8,830 nucleotides of DNA from Actinomycetota bacterium (GTDB lineage: Bacteria; Actinomycetota; Thermoleophilia; Gaiellales; Gaiellaceae): NCBI GenBank assembly GCA_019234175.1, contig JAFALP010000220.1, positions 1 through 8,830 on the forward strand, read 5' to 3'. Positions 1 through 6,721 of this stretch are shown here, in pieces. A model generated the notes under the pieces. That model saw only the letters and a program-made list of their open reading frames with translations, had not been told where the DNA came from and ran no database searches. A program made the position numbers and the translations under genes. Every line of letters begins with the position of its first letter. Position 1 is the first letter of the stretch.

Positions 1-456
1 GGCCTGAAGGGGCTGAAGGTGGCGCCGTTCTACGGCTGCCAGATCCTCCGCCCGTCCAAGATCATGGGCTTCGAGGATCCCGACCGGCCGTGGTCGCTCG
101 AGCGGATCATCGAGGCGTGCGGCGGCGAGGCGATCGACTACCCGGCGAAGATCAAATGCTGCGGCTTCCCGATCATCGCGGCGCGCGAGGAGACGGCTCT
201 CGGCGAGGTCATCCAGCCGATCGAGCAGGCGATGGAGGCCGGCGCGGACGTGATGGTCACGCCGTGCCCGCTCTGCCATCTCTCGCTCGACGCGTGGCAG
301 CAGAAGCTCGAGGCCTCGACCGGCCGGACGTTCAACCTGCCGGTGCTGCATCTCGCACAGCTCGTGGGCGTCGCCGCCGGGATCGAGGAGTCGGAGCTGA
401 AGTTCAAGCGCCACATCGTCGATCCGCGGCCTGCGCTCGAGCGGCTGCAGGTCTGA
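1..456 (+). CDS. CCG-domain iron-sulfur protein, HdrB / SdhE-like (5' truncated)
   Basis: The frame is open at the left edge, so only the last 151 residues are visible. They form one complete cysteine-rich CCG domain: Cys13 (YGCQ), Cys53-Cys54-Gly55 (KCCGFP), then CPLC at 89-92. This fits the family spacing of C, about 39 residues, CCG, about 34 residues, CxxC. Such domains come in pairs in heterodisulfide reductase subunit B and in SdhE/GlpC-like subunits, where they bind noncubane [4Fe-4S] clusters and pass electrons to quinones or disulfides. The other CCG domain should lie upstream of the window. The stop is TGA at 454-456. A succinate dehydrogenase or fumarate reductase partner upstream is likely, but this is inference because it is outside the window. 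The family call is firm; the physiological partner is unknown. Confidence 0.85.
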   Translation, partial: GLKGLKVAPFYGCQILRPSKIMGFEDPDRPWSLERIIEACGGEAIDYPAKIKCCGFPIIAAREETALGEVIQPIEQAMEAGADVMVTPCPLCHLSLDAWQQKLEASTGRTFNLPVLHLAQLVGVAAGIEESELKFKRHIVDPRPALERLQV

Positions 457-491
457 GCACGGCGCAAGGTTCCGCGCTGCGGCGGGATCGG

Positions 492-1334
492 ATGCATATC
501 GGAGGGGCGGAATCCGGCGCGAGTGGCTTCGGCCGCCGCGCCGGAGCTCTCCTGGGCGCGGCGCTCGGCTGGGGTCTGGTGGAAGCCGGGTGGCCGCGCC
601 TGCGAGAGCTCGAGCTGGAGGTGCCCGGCCTGCCGCCGGAGCTCGACGGCCTTCGCATCGCGCACCTCTCCGACTTCCATCTCGGCGTCGCGTCGCCGGG
701 GACGGGCGCGGTGGCGAAGGCGATCGCATGGACGGCGCGGCGGAAGCCGGACCTGGTCGCCATCACGGGCGACCTGCTGACGCACCCGCGCGGCGAGCCG
801 ATCCTGCGCGGGCTCGTGACGTGGATGCCGAAGCCCGCGATCGCGGTGCTCGGCAACCACGACCTCGCCATCTCCCGTGATCCGCAGGCCGTCCGCTCCG
901 ATCTCCAGGATCTCGCGCCGGCGACGCTGCTCCGCGACGAGGGGACGATGCTCGAGCTGCGCGGCCGCCGGGTCTGGATCGCCGGCGTCGATCCGCGGCT
1001 GATCGTTCGCGGCCGCCCGAAGGTCGATCCGAACTCGCTCTCGCGCGAGGCCGACTTCCGCATTCTGCTGTGCCACTACCCGCGCGTCCTCGACGCGCTC
1101 GAGCCGGGTCGCTTCGAGCTCGTGCTCGCGGGGCACATGCACGATGGACAGATCGCGCTGCCGTATCCCGGCGGCAAGATCCGCTTCGCGCACCTCTCCG
1201 CCCGCTACCCGCGCGGCGTCTTCCGCGAGCCGGCGGCGGTCATGCACGTGTCGCCGGGGCTCGGGACGACCTTCGTCCCGTTCCGCTTCGCGGCGCGGCC
1301 CGAGGCGACGGAACTGCATCTACGCTGCGCGTGA
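492..1334 (+). CDS. Calcineurin-like metallophosphoesterase, probably membrane-anchored or exported
   Basis: A 280-residue protein with all metal-binding motifs of the calcineurin-like phosphoesterases in order: DxH (Asp61, His63 in LSDFHLG), GD (Gly93-Asp94), GNHD (121-124), His195 (LLCHYP) and GHxH (214-217). They build a dinuclear metal site that hydrolyses phosphoesters; the substrate cannot be read from sequence. The N-terminus has Arg15-Arg16 followed by a short hydrophobic stretch rich in Ala, Gly and Leu (17-33), as in YkuE-type relatives that are exported or anchored. ATG 492 is the only plausible standard start in frame before the domain; the next, GTG 579, would remove the hydrophobic segment. 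No good Shine-Dalgarno precedes 492. It lies 35 bases after the CCG gene, and its TGA shares one base with the next gene's ATG, so it heads a coupled three-gene unit. Confidence 0.88.
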   Translation: MHIGGAESGASGFGRRAGALLGAALGWGLVEAGWPRLRELELEVPGLPPELDGLRIAHLSDFHLGVASPGTGAVAKAIAWTARRKPDLVAITGDLLTHPRGEPILRGLVTWMPKPAIAVLGNHDLAISRDPQAVRSDLQDLAPATLLRDEGTMLELRGRRVWIAGVDPRLIVRGRPKVDPNSLSREADFRILLCHYPRVLDALEPGRFELVLAGHMHDGQIALPYPGGKIRFAHLSARYPRGVFREPAAVMHVSPGLGTTFVPFRFAARPEATELHLRCA

Positions 1335-1621
1335 TGGACGGTCAGGCCTCGATCTCGGCGGAGATCATCGGCCGATATGCGGCGGACGCGGCGCGCGAGA
1401 TCGTCGGCGTCCGCGATCTCTCCGGGCGCCACGCGGTGAAGGTGGCCGCAGACGACGGCGGGGTGCGGGTGGAGTTGCACCTCGCGGTCGAGTGGGGCGC
1501 GTCCATCCCGCGCGTCGGCGGCGCCGTGCAGGAGCGCGTGCGCGAGTACCTCCTGCGCATGGCCGACATCGATCCCGACGTCGTCGCGATCGTCGTGGAC
1601 GAGATCGGGCCGCGGGAATGA
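1334..1621 (+). CDS. Asp23/Gls24 family envelope-stress protein
   Basis: A 95-residue protein that matches the Asp23/Gls24 (DUF322) pattern: an N-terminal ISAEIIGRYAADAAREIVGV segment, a beta-rich centre with alternating hydrophobics (VRVELHLAVEWG), a helix of type VGGAVQERVREYLL, and a terminal hydrophobic strand (VVAIVVDEI). Members are small cytosolic or membrane-associated proteins linked to alkaline or envelope stress in Gram-positives; no enzymatic activity is known. The ATG at 1334 overlaps the upstream TGA by one base. An in-frame GTG at 1331 would give a four-base GTGA overlap and one extra residue, and the sequence alone cannot separate the two. Its own stop overlaps the next ATG in an ATGA. 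The tight coupling implies equal expression with the phosphoesterase and the GNAT-like protein. Confidence 0.8.
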   Translation: MDGQASISAEIIGRYAADAAREIVGVRDLSGRHAVKVAADDGGVRVELHLAVEWGASIPRVGGAVQERVREYLLRMADIDPDVVAIVVDEIGPRE

Positions 1622-2235
1622 CGACGCGCATTGCCGGCCTGACCGGCGCGACGCTGGACACGACGCCGACCGTCTGTCACGACTGCGTGTGGTGGCAGTC
1701 GCGCAGCGGGCGCGGTGTGGACAAGCGCAAGTGGATCCGCGGCACCGAGGAGGAGTGGGGCTCCTGGGGCAGCGTCTACTACGACGACGACGGCCGCCTC
1801 CTCGGGTCGATGGTGTTCGGCCCCTCGGGGCTCTTCCCGCGCGCGAACGAGCTGCCGGCAGGCCCGCCGAGCGACGACTCCGTCCTCGTCACCTGCGCGT
1901 ACCTCACCGATCCGTCGAAGCCGTGGGTGCTGCAGTCGCTGTTCCTGACGGCGATCGGCGAGGCGCGCGACCGCGGCGGCCGCGCGCTCGAGGCCTTCGC
2001 GTACCGCTACCCCGAGAACGACCGCTCGTACGACCGGTTCCGCGTGCACAAGACCATCTTCCCGTCCGACTTCCTCGCCGACTTCGGCTTCGTCACCGTC
2101 CGCGCGCAGGGGCGCGTCGAGCTCGCACGTCTCGAGCTCGGAGGCCTCGTCCCCGTCGCGGAGGGAACGCGCGAGCGCGTGCTGCGGGTGGTGCGTGAGG
2201 CGTTCCTGCCGGCGCCTGCGCCGCAGCGGCAGTAG
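1618..2235 (+). CDS. GNAT-like protein with N-terminal CxxC (actinobacterial family)
   Basis: A 205-residue protein beginning at an ATGA overlap with the previous gene. It resembles the actinobacterial GNAT-annotated family that opens with a CxxCxxW motif: here Cys20-His-Asp-Cys23, then Trp25-Trp26. The centre shows GNAT-like order: a WGSWGSVYYDD strand, a GSMVFGP strand, a LVTCAYL strand, a helix (LFLTAIGEARDRGG) and an ALEAFAY strand, ending with a DFLADFGFVTV motif usual for this group. The loop before the long helix, where GNAT enzymes carry Q/RxxGxG/A to grip acetyl-CoA phosphates, reads DPSKPWVLQ and lacks the glycines. The fold assignment is therefore firmer than an acetyltransferase activity. 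The paired cysteines could bind metal or be redox-active; this is inference. Confidence 0.68.
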   Translation: MTTRIAGLTGATLDTTPTVCHDCVWWQSRSGRGVDKRKWIRGTEEEWGSWGSVYYDDDGRLLGSMVFGPSGLFPRANELPAGPPSDDSVLVTCAYLTDPSKPWVLQSLFLTAIGEARDRGGRALEAFAYRYPENDRSYDRFRVHKTIFPSDFLADFGFVTVRAQGRVELARLELGGLVPVAEGTRERVLRVVREAFLPAPAPQRQ

Positions 2236-2250
2236 TGCGATACTGCCGCG
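2236..2250 (+). promoter_or_regulatory. Candidate leaderless promoter (-10 like) for the 61-residue ORF
   Basis: GATACT at 2239-2244 matches four of six positions of TATAAT and is preceded by TGC, an extended -10 signature. Six bases separate it from the GTG at 2251, which would place the transcript start at or next to the start codon. No convincing -35 and no Shine-Dalgarno is present. Weak, and supported mainly by spacing and by the similar arrangement in front of the next gene. Confidence 0.3.
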
Positions 2251-2436
2251 GTGCTCTGGGAAAGCATCAAGCGGCTCTGGTCGCGGAACAACGACCGGCT
2301 CGCCGAGCGCGAGCTCGATCGCGAGATCGCGGACAAGAGCCTGCACGTGAATCCGAATGCGGGCGGGGGCCTCTACGACGAGCCGTTTCAGCCGACCGAG
2401 CCTCGGCCCGCGGACGACCTGCCCGACAAGGCGTAA
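2251..2436 (+). CDS. Small hypothetical protein, 61 residues
   Basis: Not recognised. The frame runs from GTG 2251 to TAA 2434-2436, and nearly every codon ends in G or C, as in the neighbouring real genes. The first third looks helical and basic with two tryptophans (LWESIKRLWSRNNDRLAERE). A Glu/Asp/Arg/Lys-rich stretch follows, then a flexible tail with NPNAGGGLYDEPF and many prolines and acidic residues. There is no signal peptide, membrane segment or cysteine. It begins 15 bases after the GNAT-like gene and ends 32 bases before the protease. No Shine-Dalgarno lies in the gap, but a -10-like hexamer does. Its function is unknown; a small cytosolic or membrane-associating protein is possible. 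Confidence 0.6.
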   Translation: MLWESIKRLWSRNNDRLAERELDREIADKSLHVNPNAGGGLYDEPFQPTEPRPADDLPDKA

Positions 2437-2453
2437 CGCGCCGGTCGTGCTGT

Positions 2454-2468
2454 TGTAGCGTCCAAGCC
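2454..2468 (+). promoter_or_regulatory. Candidate leaderless promoter (TANNNT) for the serine protease
   Basis: TAGCGT at 2456-2461 fits the TANNNT -10 pattern. Exactly seven bases follow before the GTG at 2469, the spacing expected when transcription begins at the first base of the start codon. There is no Shine-Dalgarno in the 32-base gap and no clear -35. The start is independently supported by the signal peptide it produces. Confidence 0.42.
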
Positions 2469-3899
2469 GTGGGCGGGCGGCTGATTCGCGGTGTCGCGCT
2501 CGCGGCGGTCCTGGCCGGGATCGGCGCAGGCGGCGCCTCGTCCGCGCCGTCGGTCGTGGGCGGAACGCCCATCTCCGTGCAGTCGGCGCCGTGGACGGTG
2601 TTCATCGCCGCAGACGTCGGCAGGTTCGAGATCGACTGCACCGGGTCCGTGATCGACGCGACCCACGTGCTCACCGCGGCGCACTGCCTGTTCGACGACC
2701 GCGGCAACCTCGCACAGGCGTTGGCCGTGACGGTCACCGCCGGCATCTCCAACTTCGTGTCGCCGGACCCGACGCAGCAGCAGCGCCAGGTGACGGGCTA
2801 TCGCATCCATCCCGGCTTCGTGAACACGGGCATGGGCGAGCCCGACGACGTCGCCGTCCTCACGCTGTCGTCGCCGCTCGACCTGAGCGGCCCGGCCGTG
2901 AAATCGGTCGCGCTGCCGGCGGCGAATGTGCCGTTCCCGGCCGGGGCTTCCGTCGTCGTCGCCGGCTTCGGTCTCGAGAGCGGATCTTCATCGGCCGCGA
3001 CCGGCGCGCTCAACTCGATGACGGCCACCATCGACGCGCAGGGCGAGTGCGGCGACTTCAGCGTCAACGACATCATCACGCTCGACAACGCGTTGATCTT
3101 CTGCGACCTCTCGGCGTCGAGCACGTTCTGCGAGGGCGACAGCGGCGCGGGGCTGGTGACGACGAGCGGCACGCCGATGCTCATCGGCATCGTCGACGCA
3201 TCCGAGATCGGCTGCCCGGTCGGCAAGGACGGCATCGACGAATGGATCGGCGCGCCCGAGATCCTCGACTTCGTTCAGGGCAACCAGAGCCCGCCGACCG
3301 CGCCGCGCGCGACCTCGCTCACGGATGCCGAGTTGAGCTACGGGGCCGTCGTCGTCCCCGGCGACTCCATGAAATGCACGACGTCGGGGTGGCCGGCCGG
3401 CGTGCAGCTGTCGTTCCAGTTCGTCGACGCGGCGAGCGGCGCCGTGCTCCAGCGGGCGGCGACGGGGACCTACGTCTTGAGGCAGAGCGACGTCGGCAAG
3501 CGGATCTTTTGCGTCGCGAGCGCGACGAATGCCGGCGGGACCGCCATCGTCGAGTCGGCATCGAGCCCGGCCGTGAGGCCGTCGCCGAAGGTGCAGATCG
3601 CGTCGGTCGCCCCTGCGCACGGCGCGCCCGGCGGAACGACCGTGGTGAACGTCGTCCTCCACGTGCCGGCGGGGCTGTTCGGGACGTTCTCCGTCTGCGT
3701 GGCGCCCCCGGCCGGAGTGGCCGTGAGGCGGTGCGTCTCGCGGAAGGCGCCGTTCGGGCCCCCTCTGACCCTCGTGTTCGAGGTGCCCCTGAAGATCAGG
3801 GCGACGGCCCCGCTCGGAGTCGCCCGGCTTTCGGTCACCGCGAACGCCGTGACGTCCTCCACGACGAGGACCGCGACACTGCGCGTCGTGAGGCGCTAG
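2469..3899 (+). CDS. Secreted chymotrypsin-fold serine protease with Ig-like C-terminal domains
   Basis: A 476-residue protein. GTG 2469 gives a classical signal peptide: Arg4 and Arg7, a hydrophobic core, and AxSSA with likely cleavage after Ala26. The trypsin-type start VVGG (29-32) follows almost directly, so little or no propeptide is left. The catalytic triad is His72 (LTAAHC), Asp127 (DDVAVLTL) and Ser225 (CEGDSGAG). Probable disulfides are 57-73, 194-212 and 221-249. Position 189 (chymotrypsin numbering) appears to be Thr219, not Asp, so trypsin-like Arg/Lys specificity is unlikely; GDSGAG replaces GDSGGP. Residues 276-375 form an Ig-like module with Cys303, Cys348 and an ATNAGG motif, and 375-476 a second beta-rich module with Cys410 and Cys422. 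It probably acts outside the cell; the tail may bind wall, polymer or partner proteins. The stop overlaps asd tail to tail. Confidence 0.85.
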   Translation: MGGRLIRGVALAAVLAGIGAGGASSAPSVVGGTPISVQSAPWTVFIAADVGRFEIDCTGSVIDATHVLTAAHCLFDDRGNLAQALAVTVTAGISNFVSPDPTQQQRQVTGYRIHPGFVNTGMGEPDDVAVLTLSSPLDLSGPAVKSVALPAANVPFPAGASVVVAGFGLESGSSSAATGALNSMTATIDAQGECGDFSVNDIITLDNALIFCDLSASSTFCEGDSGAGLVTTSGTPMLIGIVDASEIGCPVGKDGIDEWIGAPEILDFVQGNQSPPTAPRATSLTDAELSYGAVVVPGDSMKCTTSGWPAGVQLSFQFVDAASGAVLQRAATGTYVLRQSDVGKRIFCVASATNAGGTAIVESASSPAVRPSPKVQIASVAPAHGAPGGTTVVNVVLHVPAGLFGTFSVCVAPPAGVAVRRCVSRKAPFGPPLTLVFEVPLKIRATAPLGVARLSVTANAVTSSTTRTATLRVVRR

Positions 3900-3911
3900 A
3901 CGGCGACGCGC
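3881..3911. terminator. Inverted repeat centred on the shared stop codons; possible bidirectional terminator
   Basis: GCGCGTCG at 3881-3888 is the exact reverse complement of CGACGCGC at 3904-3911, an 8-bp stem with a 15-base loop. Its centre, 3896, falls within the CTAG (3896-3899) that holds both the protease TAG and the asd TAG. A symmetric stem between convergent genes would serve both strands. It lacks a U-tract, and short palindromes are common in GC-rich DNA, so this is tentative. Confidence 0.35.
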
Positions 3912-4828
3912 TCGAGCAGCAGCTCGGCGATCTGGATCGCGTTCAGCGCCGCGCCCTTGTTCAGGTTGTCGCAGGCGAGGAAGAGCGCGAGCCCGTTCCG
4001 CTCGGCGGCGTAGTCGACGCGGATGCGGCCGACGAGCACGTCGTCGGTCTGCGCCGCTGCGCGCGGCGTCGGCACGTCGACGAGGCGCACGGACGGCGCC
4101 GCGCCGAGGACGGAGGCGGCGTCGCCGGGCGAGAGCGGCTCCTCCGTCTCGATCCACACCGCTTCGGCGTGGCCGACGAGCACGGGGACGCGGACGGTGG
4201 TCGCGCTGATCGGCAGCTCGGGGAGCTCGAGGATCTTGCGCGCTTCGGCGCGGATCTTCGCCTCCTCGTCCGTCTCGTCGCCGTCCCAGCTCCAGTCCAT
4301 CGCGAGGTCGTGCTCGGCCTGCGGCTCGGCGAGGAGCGTCTCCATCCGCCGCGCGCCCGCGCCCGACACCGACTGGTAGGTCGATACGCGCACGCGCGCC
4401 AGTCCGGCAGCGGCGTGCAGCGGGCCGAGGACGCACGTGAGCGGGATCGTGCAGCAGTTCGGGTTGGCGACGACGCCGTCGTGCTCGAACGCGCGCTCGC
4501 CGTTCACTTCGGGCACCACGAGCGGAACGCCGTCCTGCAGGCGGTACGCCGCCGACTTGTCGACGGCGACCGCGCCGCCGCGCACGGCGTGCGGCACGAG
4601 CTCGCGCGACGCCGACGTGCCGACGGAGAACAGCGCGAGGTCGACGCCGGCCGACTCGAGCGCCTCGGGCGTCGCCTCTTCGACGACGATGCCGTCGAGG
4701 CTCGTGCCCGCCGAACGCTCGGACGCGAACGCGCGCACGTTGCGATGGCCGCGCTCGCGGAGGAGCCTCATCGTCACGGAGCCGACGGCGCCGGTGGCGC
4801 CGACGACGGCGATGCGCGCGTCAGGCAC
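3896..4828 (-). CDS. asd: Aspartate-semialdehyde dehydrogenase
   Basis: A 310-residue enzyme that reduces aspartyl-phosphate to aspartate semialdehyde with NADPH, the second step toward lysine/diaminopimelate, threonine and methionine. The Rossmann motif GATGAVG is at 10-16. The active site is complete: Cys125 in NPNC, Gln152 in TYQSVSGAG, Arg213 and His220 in [12 protein letters not shown]. The late [10 protein letters not shown] and [18 protein letters not shown] motifs are present. It is about 20-30 residues shorter than Bacillus-type enzymes, because the stretch between SGAG and ARKIL (159-200) is reduced and the usual FN-IP motif is missing. GTG 4828 is chosen because it directly precedes the first strand; it overlaps the lysC stop by eight bases, implying coupled translation. 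It is the last gene of the minus-strand operon. Confidence 0.93.
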   Translation of the reverse strand: MPDARIAVVGATGAVGSVTMRLLRERGHRNVRAFASERSAGTSLDGIVVEEATPEALESAGVDLALFSVGTSASRELVPHAVRGGAVAVDKSAAYRLQDGVPLVVPEVNGERAFEHDGVVANPNCCTIPLTCVLGPLHAAAGLARVRVSTYQSVSGAGARRMETLLAEPQAEHDLAMDWSWDGDETDEEAKIRAEARKILELPELPISATTVRVPVLVGHAEAVWIETEEPLSPGDAASVLGAAPSVRLVDVPTPRAAAQTDDVLVGRIRVDYAAERNGLALFLACDNLNKGAALNAIQIAELLLERVAV

Positions 4829-6113
4829 CGACGCGCTCCTCGGCGAAGAGCCGGAACTTGTCGTGCACGGCGGCAACTGCCTTCTCGACGTCGGTGGCCC
4901 GTACGACGCATGACACGCGGATGGAGGACGTGGAGATGATCTCGATGTTGATCCCGGCCTCGGCGAGCGCCTCGAACATGTCGGCGGCGACGCCCGGATG
5001 GCTCTTCATGCCGGCGCCGATGAGCGAGACCTTGGCCACCTCGGGGTCGTAGGCGATGCCGCGCGCGCCGATCTCGCCGCGCAGCTGCTCGAGGATCGGC
5101 TGCGCCGCCGGGAGGTCCGTCTTCGGCAGCGTGAACGAGATGTCGGTCGCGCCCTCGGCGGAGACGTTCTGGACGATCATGTCGATGTTGACGCCCGCGT
5201 CCGCGAGCGCGCGGAAGACGCGCGCGGCGACGCCGGGGCGATCGGGCACGCCGAGTACCGTGGCCTTCGCCTCGGTGGTGTCGTGCGTGACGCCGGACAC
5301 GATCGCCTTCTCGAGCATGAGCTGGTCCTCCTCGCCGATCCAGGTGCCCTCGACGTCGCTGAACGCCGACCGCACGTGGAGTGGAACACCGTACCTGCGT
5401 GCGATCTCGATCGACCGCGCCATCATCACGCGCGCGCCCGTCGCCGCCATCTCCAGCATCTCCTCGTAACTGACCTTCGGCAGCTTCAGCGCGTCGGGGA
5501 CGAGCCGCGGGTCGGCGGTGAACACGCCTTCGACGTCGGTGAAGATCTCGCAGGCGCCGCCGAGCGCAGCTGCGAGCGCGACGGCGGTCGCGTCGGAGCC
5601 GCCGCGCCCGAGCGTCGTCACCTCGTGCTCGGACGAGACGCCCTGGAAGCCGGCGACGAGGACGATCTTCTCGTCGTCGAGCGCCTCGTTGATGCGCGCG
5701 GCGCGCACCTCGACGATCTTCGCCTTGCCGTGCGAGGTGTCGGTGAGGATCCCCGCCTGCGAGCCGGTCAGCGAGATCGCCTCGTGGCCGAGATCGTGGA
5801 TCGCCATCGCGCAGAGCGCGTTCGAGATGCGCTCGCCGACCGAGACGAGCATGTCGTACTCGCGCGGGTGCGGGTTCGGCGAGACCTCGTGCGCGAGGCG
5901 GATGAGGTCGTCGGTGGTGTCGCCCATCGCCGAGAGGACGGCGACGACCCGATGTCCGGTTTCGCGCGCCTCGACGAGCCGGCGGGCGACGTCCTTGATC
6001 TTCTGCGTGTCGCCGACGGAGGTGCCGCCGAACTTCATCACCACGAGATCCCGGCCCCGCTGGGCCGAATCCGACTCGAGTTGCGGGATCTCCTCGTGGT
6101 GCGTGACGGTCAC
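4821..6113 (-). CDS. lysC: Aspartokinase, class with two C-terminal ACT domains
   Basis: A 430-residue enzyme that phosphorylates aspartate, the committed step of the aspartate pathway. The kinase domain shows KFGGTSVG (27-34), a VSVGERIS segment, [16 protein letters not shown] (substrate binding) and [15 protein letters not shown] (nucleotide binding). From about residue 275 two ACT domains follow: [15 protein letters not shown]... with QNVS and TDISFTL, then [20 protein letters not shown]... with [12 protein letters not shown]. These normally bind lysine and/or threonine for feedback inhibition. GTG 6113 gives an unusual 20-residue extension before the kinase fold; ATG 6038 (Met26), or the GTGs just before it, would give a more typical N-terminus, so the start is uncertain. 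The gap from recR is 13 bases, without a clear Shine-Dalgarno. Confidence 0.93.
   Translation of the reverse strand: MTVTHHEEIPQLESDSAQRGRDLVVMKFGGTSVGDTQKIKDVARRLVEARETGHRVVAVLSAMGDTTDDLIRLAHEVSPNPHPREYDMLVSVGERISNALCAMAIHDLGHEAISLTGSQAGILTDTSHGKAKIVEVRAARINEALDDEKIVLVAGFQGVSSEHEVTTLGRGGSDATAVALAAALGGACEIFTDVEGVFTADPRLVPDALKLPKVSYEEMLEMAATGARVMMARSIEIARRYGVPLHVRSAFSDVEGTWIGEEDQLMLEKAIVSGVTHDTTEAKATVLGVPDRPGVAARVFRALADAGVNIDMIVQNVSAEGATDISFTLPKTDLPAAQPILEQLRGEIGARGIAYDPEVAKVSLIGAGMKSHPGVAADMFEALAEAGINIEIISTSSIRVSCVVRATDVEKAVAAVHDKFRLFAEERVGA
5316..5333 (-). promoter_or_regulatory. Internal ribosome binding site and ATG in lysC (candidate beta-subunit start)
   Basis: On the minus strand GAGGAGG (5333-5327) is followed after eight bases by ATG (5318-5316), in frame with lysC at Met266. 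A product from there would run to 4821: 165 residues comprising just the two ACT domains. In Corynebacterium glutamicum and Bacillus subtilis lysC, a regulatory beta subunit of about this size starts in-frame at the equivalent place, and its first residues align here ([18 protein letters not shown]). The SD bases also encode Glu-Glu, so chance is possible. Confidence 0.55.
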
Positions 6114-6126
6114 GCGAAAAGTCTGC

Positions 6127-6717
6127 CTACATCTCGCGGCGGCCGGTCAGCGCCCGGCCGAGCGTCACCTCGTCGGCGTACTCGAGGTCGCCGCCGACGG
6201 GAAGGCCGCTGGCGAGGCGCGTGACGCGGACGCGTCCGCGCAGCCGGTCGGCGAGGTACGCCGCCGTCGCCTCGCCGGTCATGTTCGGGTTCGTCGCGAG
6301 CACGACCTCCTGCACGCCATTCCGTTCGACGCGGCGGATGAGCTCGTCCACGCGCAGATGCTCCGGCTCGACGCCGTCGATGGGCGAGAGGGCGCCGCCG
6401 AGCACGTGGTAGAGGCCGCGGTACTCGGCCGTGCGCTCGAGCGAGATGAGGTCGACGGGCTGCTCGACGACGCAGATGGTGGTCCGGTCGCGCCGGGAGT
6501 CGAGGCAGATGGCGCAGGTCTCCTCTTCCGTGAGGTTGCCGCACTCGTTGCAGAAGCGCACGCGCTCCTTCACCTCGACGATGGCGTCGGCGAGCGCGCT
6601 CGCCTCGCCCTTCTGCACCTGGAGGATGTGGAACGCGAGGCGCTGCGCCGTCCGGCTGCCGATCCCCGGCAGGCGGGTCAGCTGCGCGACGAGGTTCTCG
6701 ACCGACGGGCTGAGCAT
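6127..6717 (-). CDS. recR: Recombination mediator RecR
   Basis: A 196-residue protein, the usual RecR length. The order is an N-terminal helix-hairpin-helix ([17 protein letters not shown], 16-32), a zinc finger Cys56-x2-Cys59-x8-Cys68-x2-Cys71, a Toprim domain from about 79 ([14 protein letters not shown], then GGALSPIDG) and a C-terminal part with [10 protein letters not shown] and [16 protein letters not shown]. RecR rings work with RecO and RecF to load RecA on gapped DNA. ATG 6717 comes four bases after the stop of the glycosylase gene. In many bacteria recR directly follows dnaX and ebfC; here the glycosylase and a tiny ORF are inserted between. Downstream lysC follows by 13 bases. Confidence 0.95.
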   Translation of the reverse strand: MLSPSVENLVAQLTRLPGIGSRTAQRLAFHILQVQKGEASALADAIVEVKERVRFCNECGNLTEEETCAICLDSRRDRTTICVVEQPVDLISLERTAEYRGLYHVLGGALSPIDGVEPEHLRVDELIRRVERNGVQEVVLATNPNMTGEATAAYLADRLRGRVRVTRLASGLPVGGDLEYADEVTLGRALTGRREM

Positions 6718-6721
6718 CCGT

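Noticed and set aside
501..507. GGAGGGG, a good Shine-Dalgarno match near the phosphoesterase start
   Set aside because: It lies downstream of ATG 492 and no in-frame start follows at suitable distance; the next, GTG 579, is too far away.
2988..4436. Long minus-strand open frame opposite the protease and overlapping asd
   Set aside because: Arg/Ala-rich composition typical of antisense frames in high-GC DNA, with no recognisable motif.
2591..4939. Very long open frame on the plus strand through the protease and across asd
   Set aside because: It is an off-frame reading of GC-rich genes: extremely rich in Arg, no domain pattern, and it contradicts the clear protease and asd frames.
6140..6160. 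7-bp GC palindrome (CGGCCGG, 7-base loop) near the 3' end of recR
   Set aside because: Inside coding sequence of a GC-rich genome, where such stems occur by chance, with no immediate U-tract. Too weak for a recR-lysC terminator.
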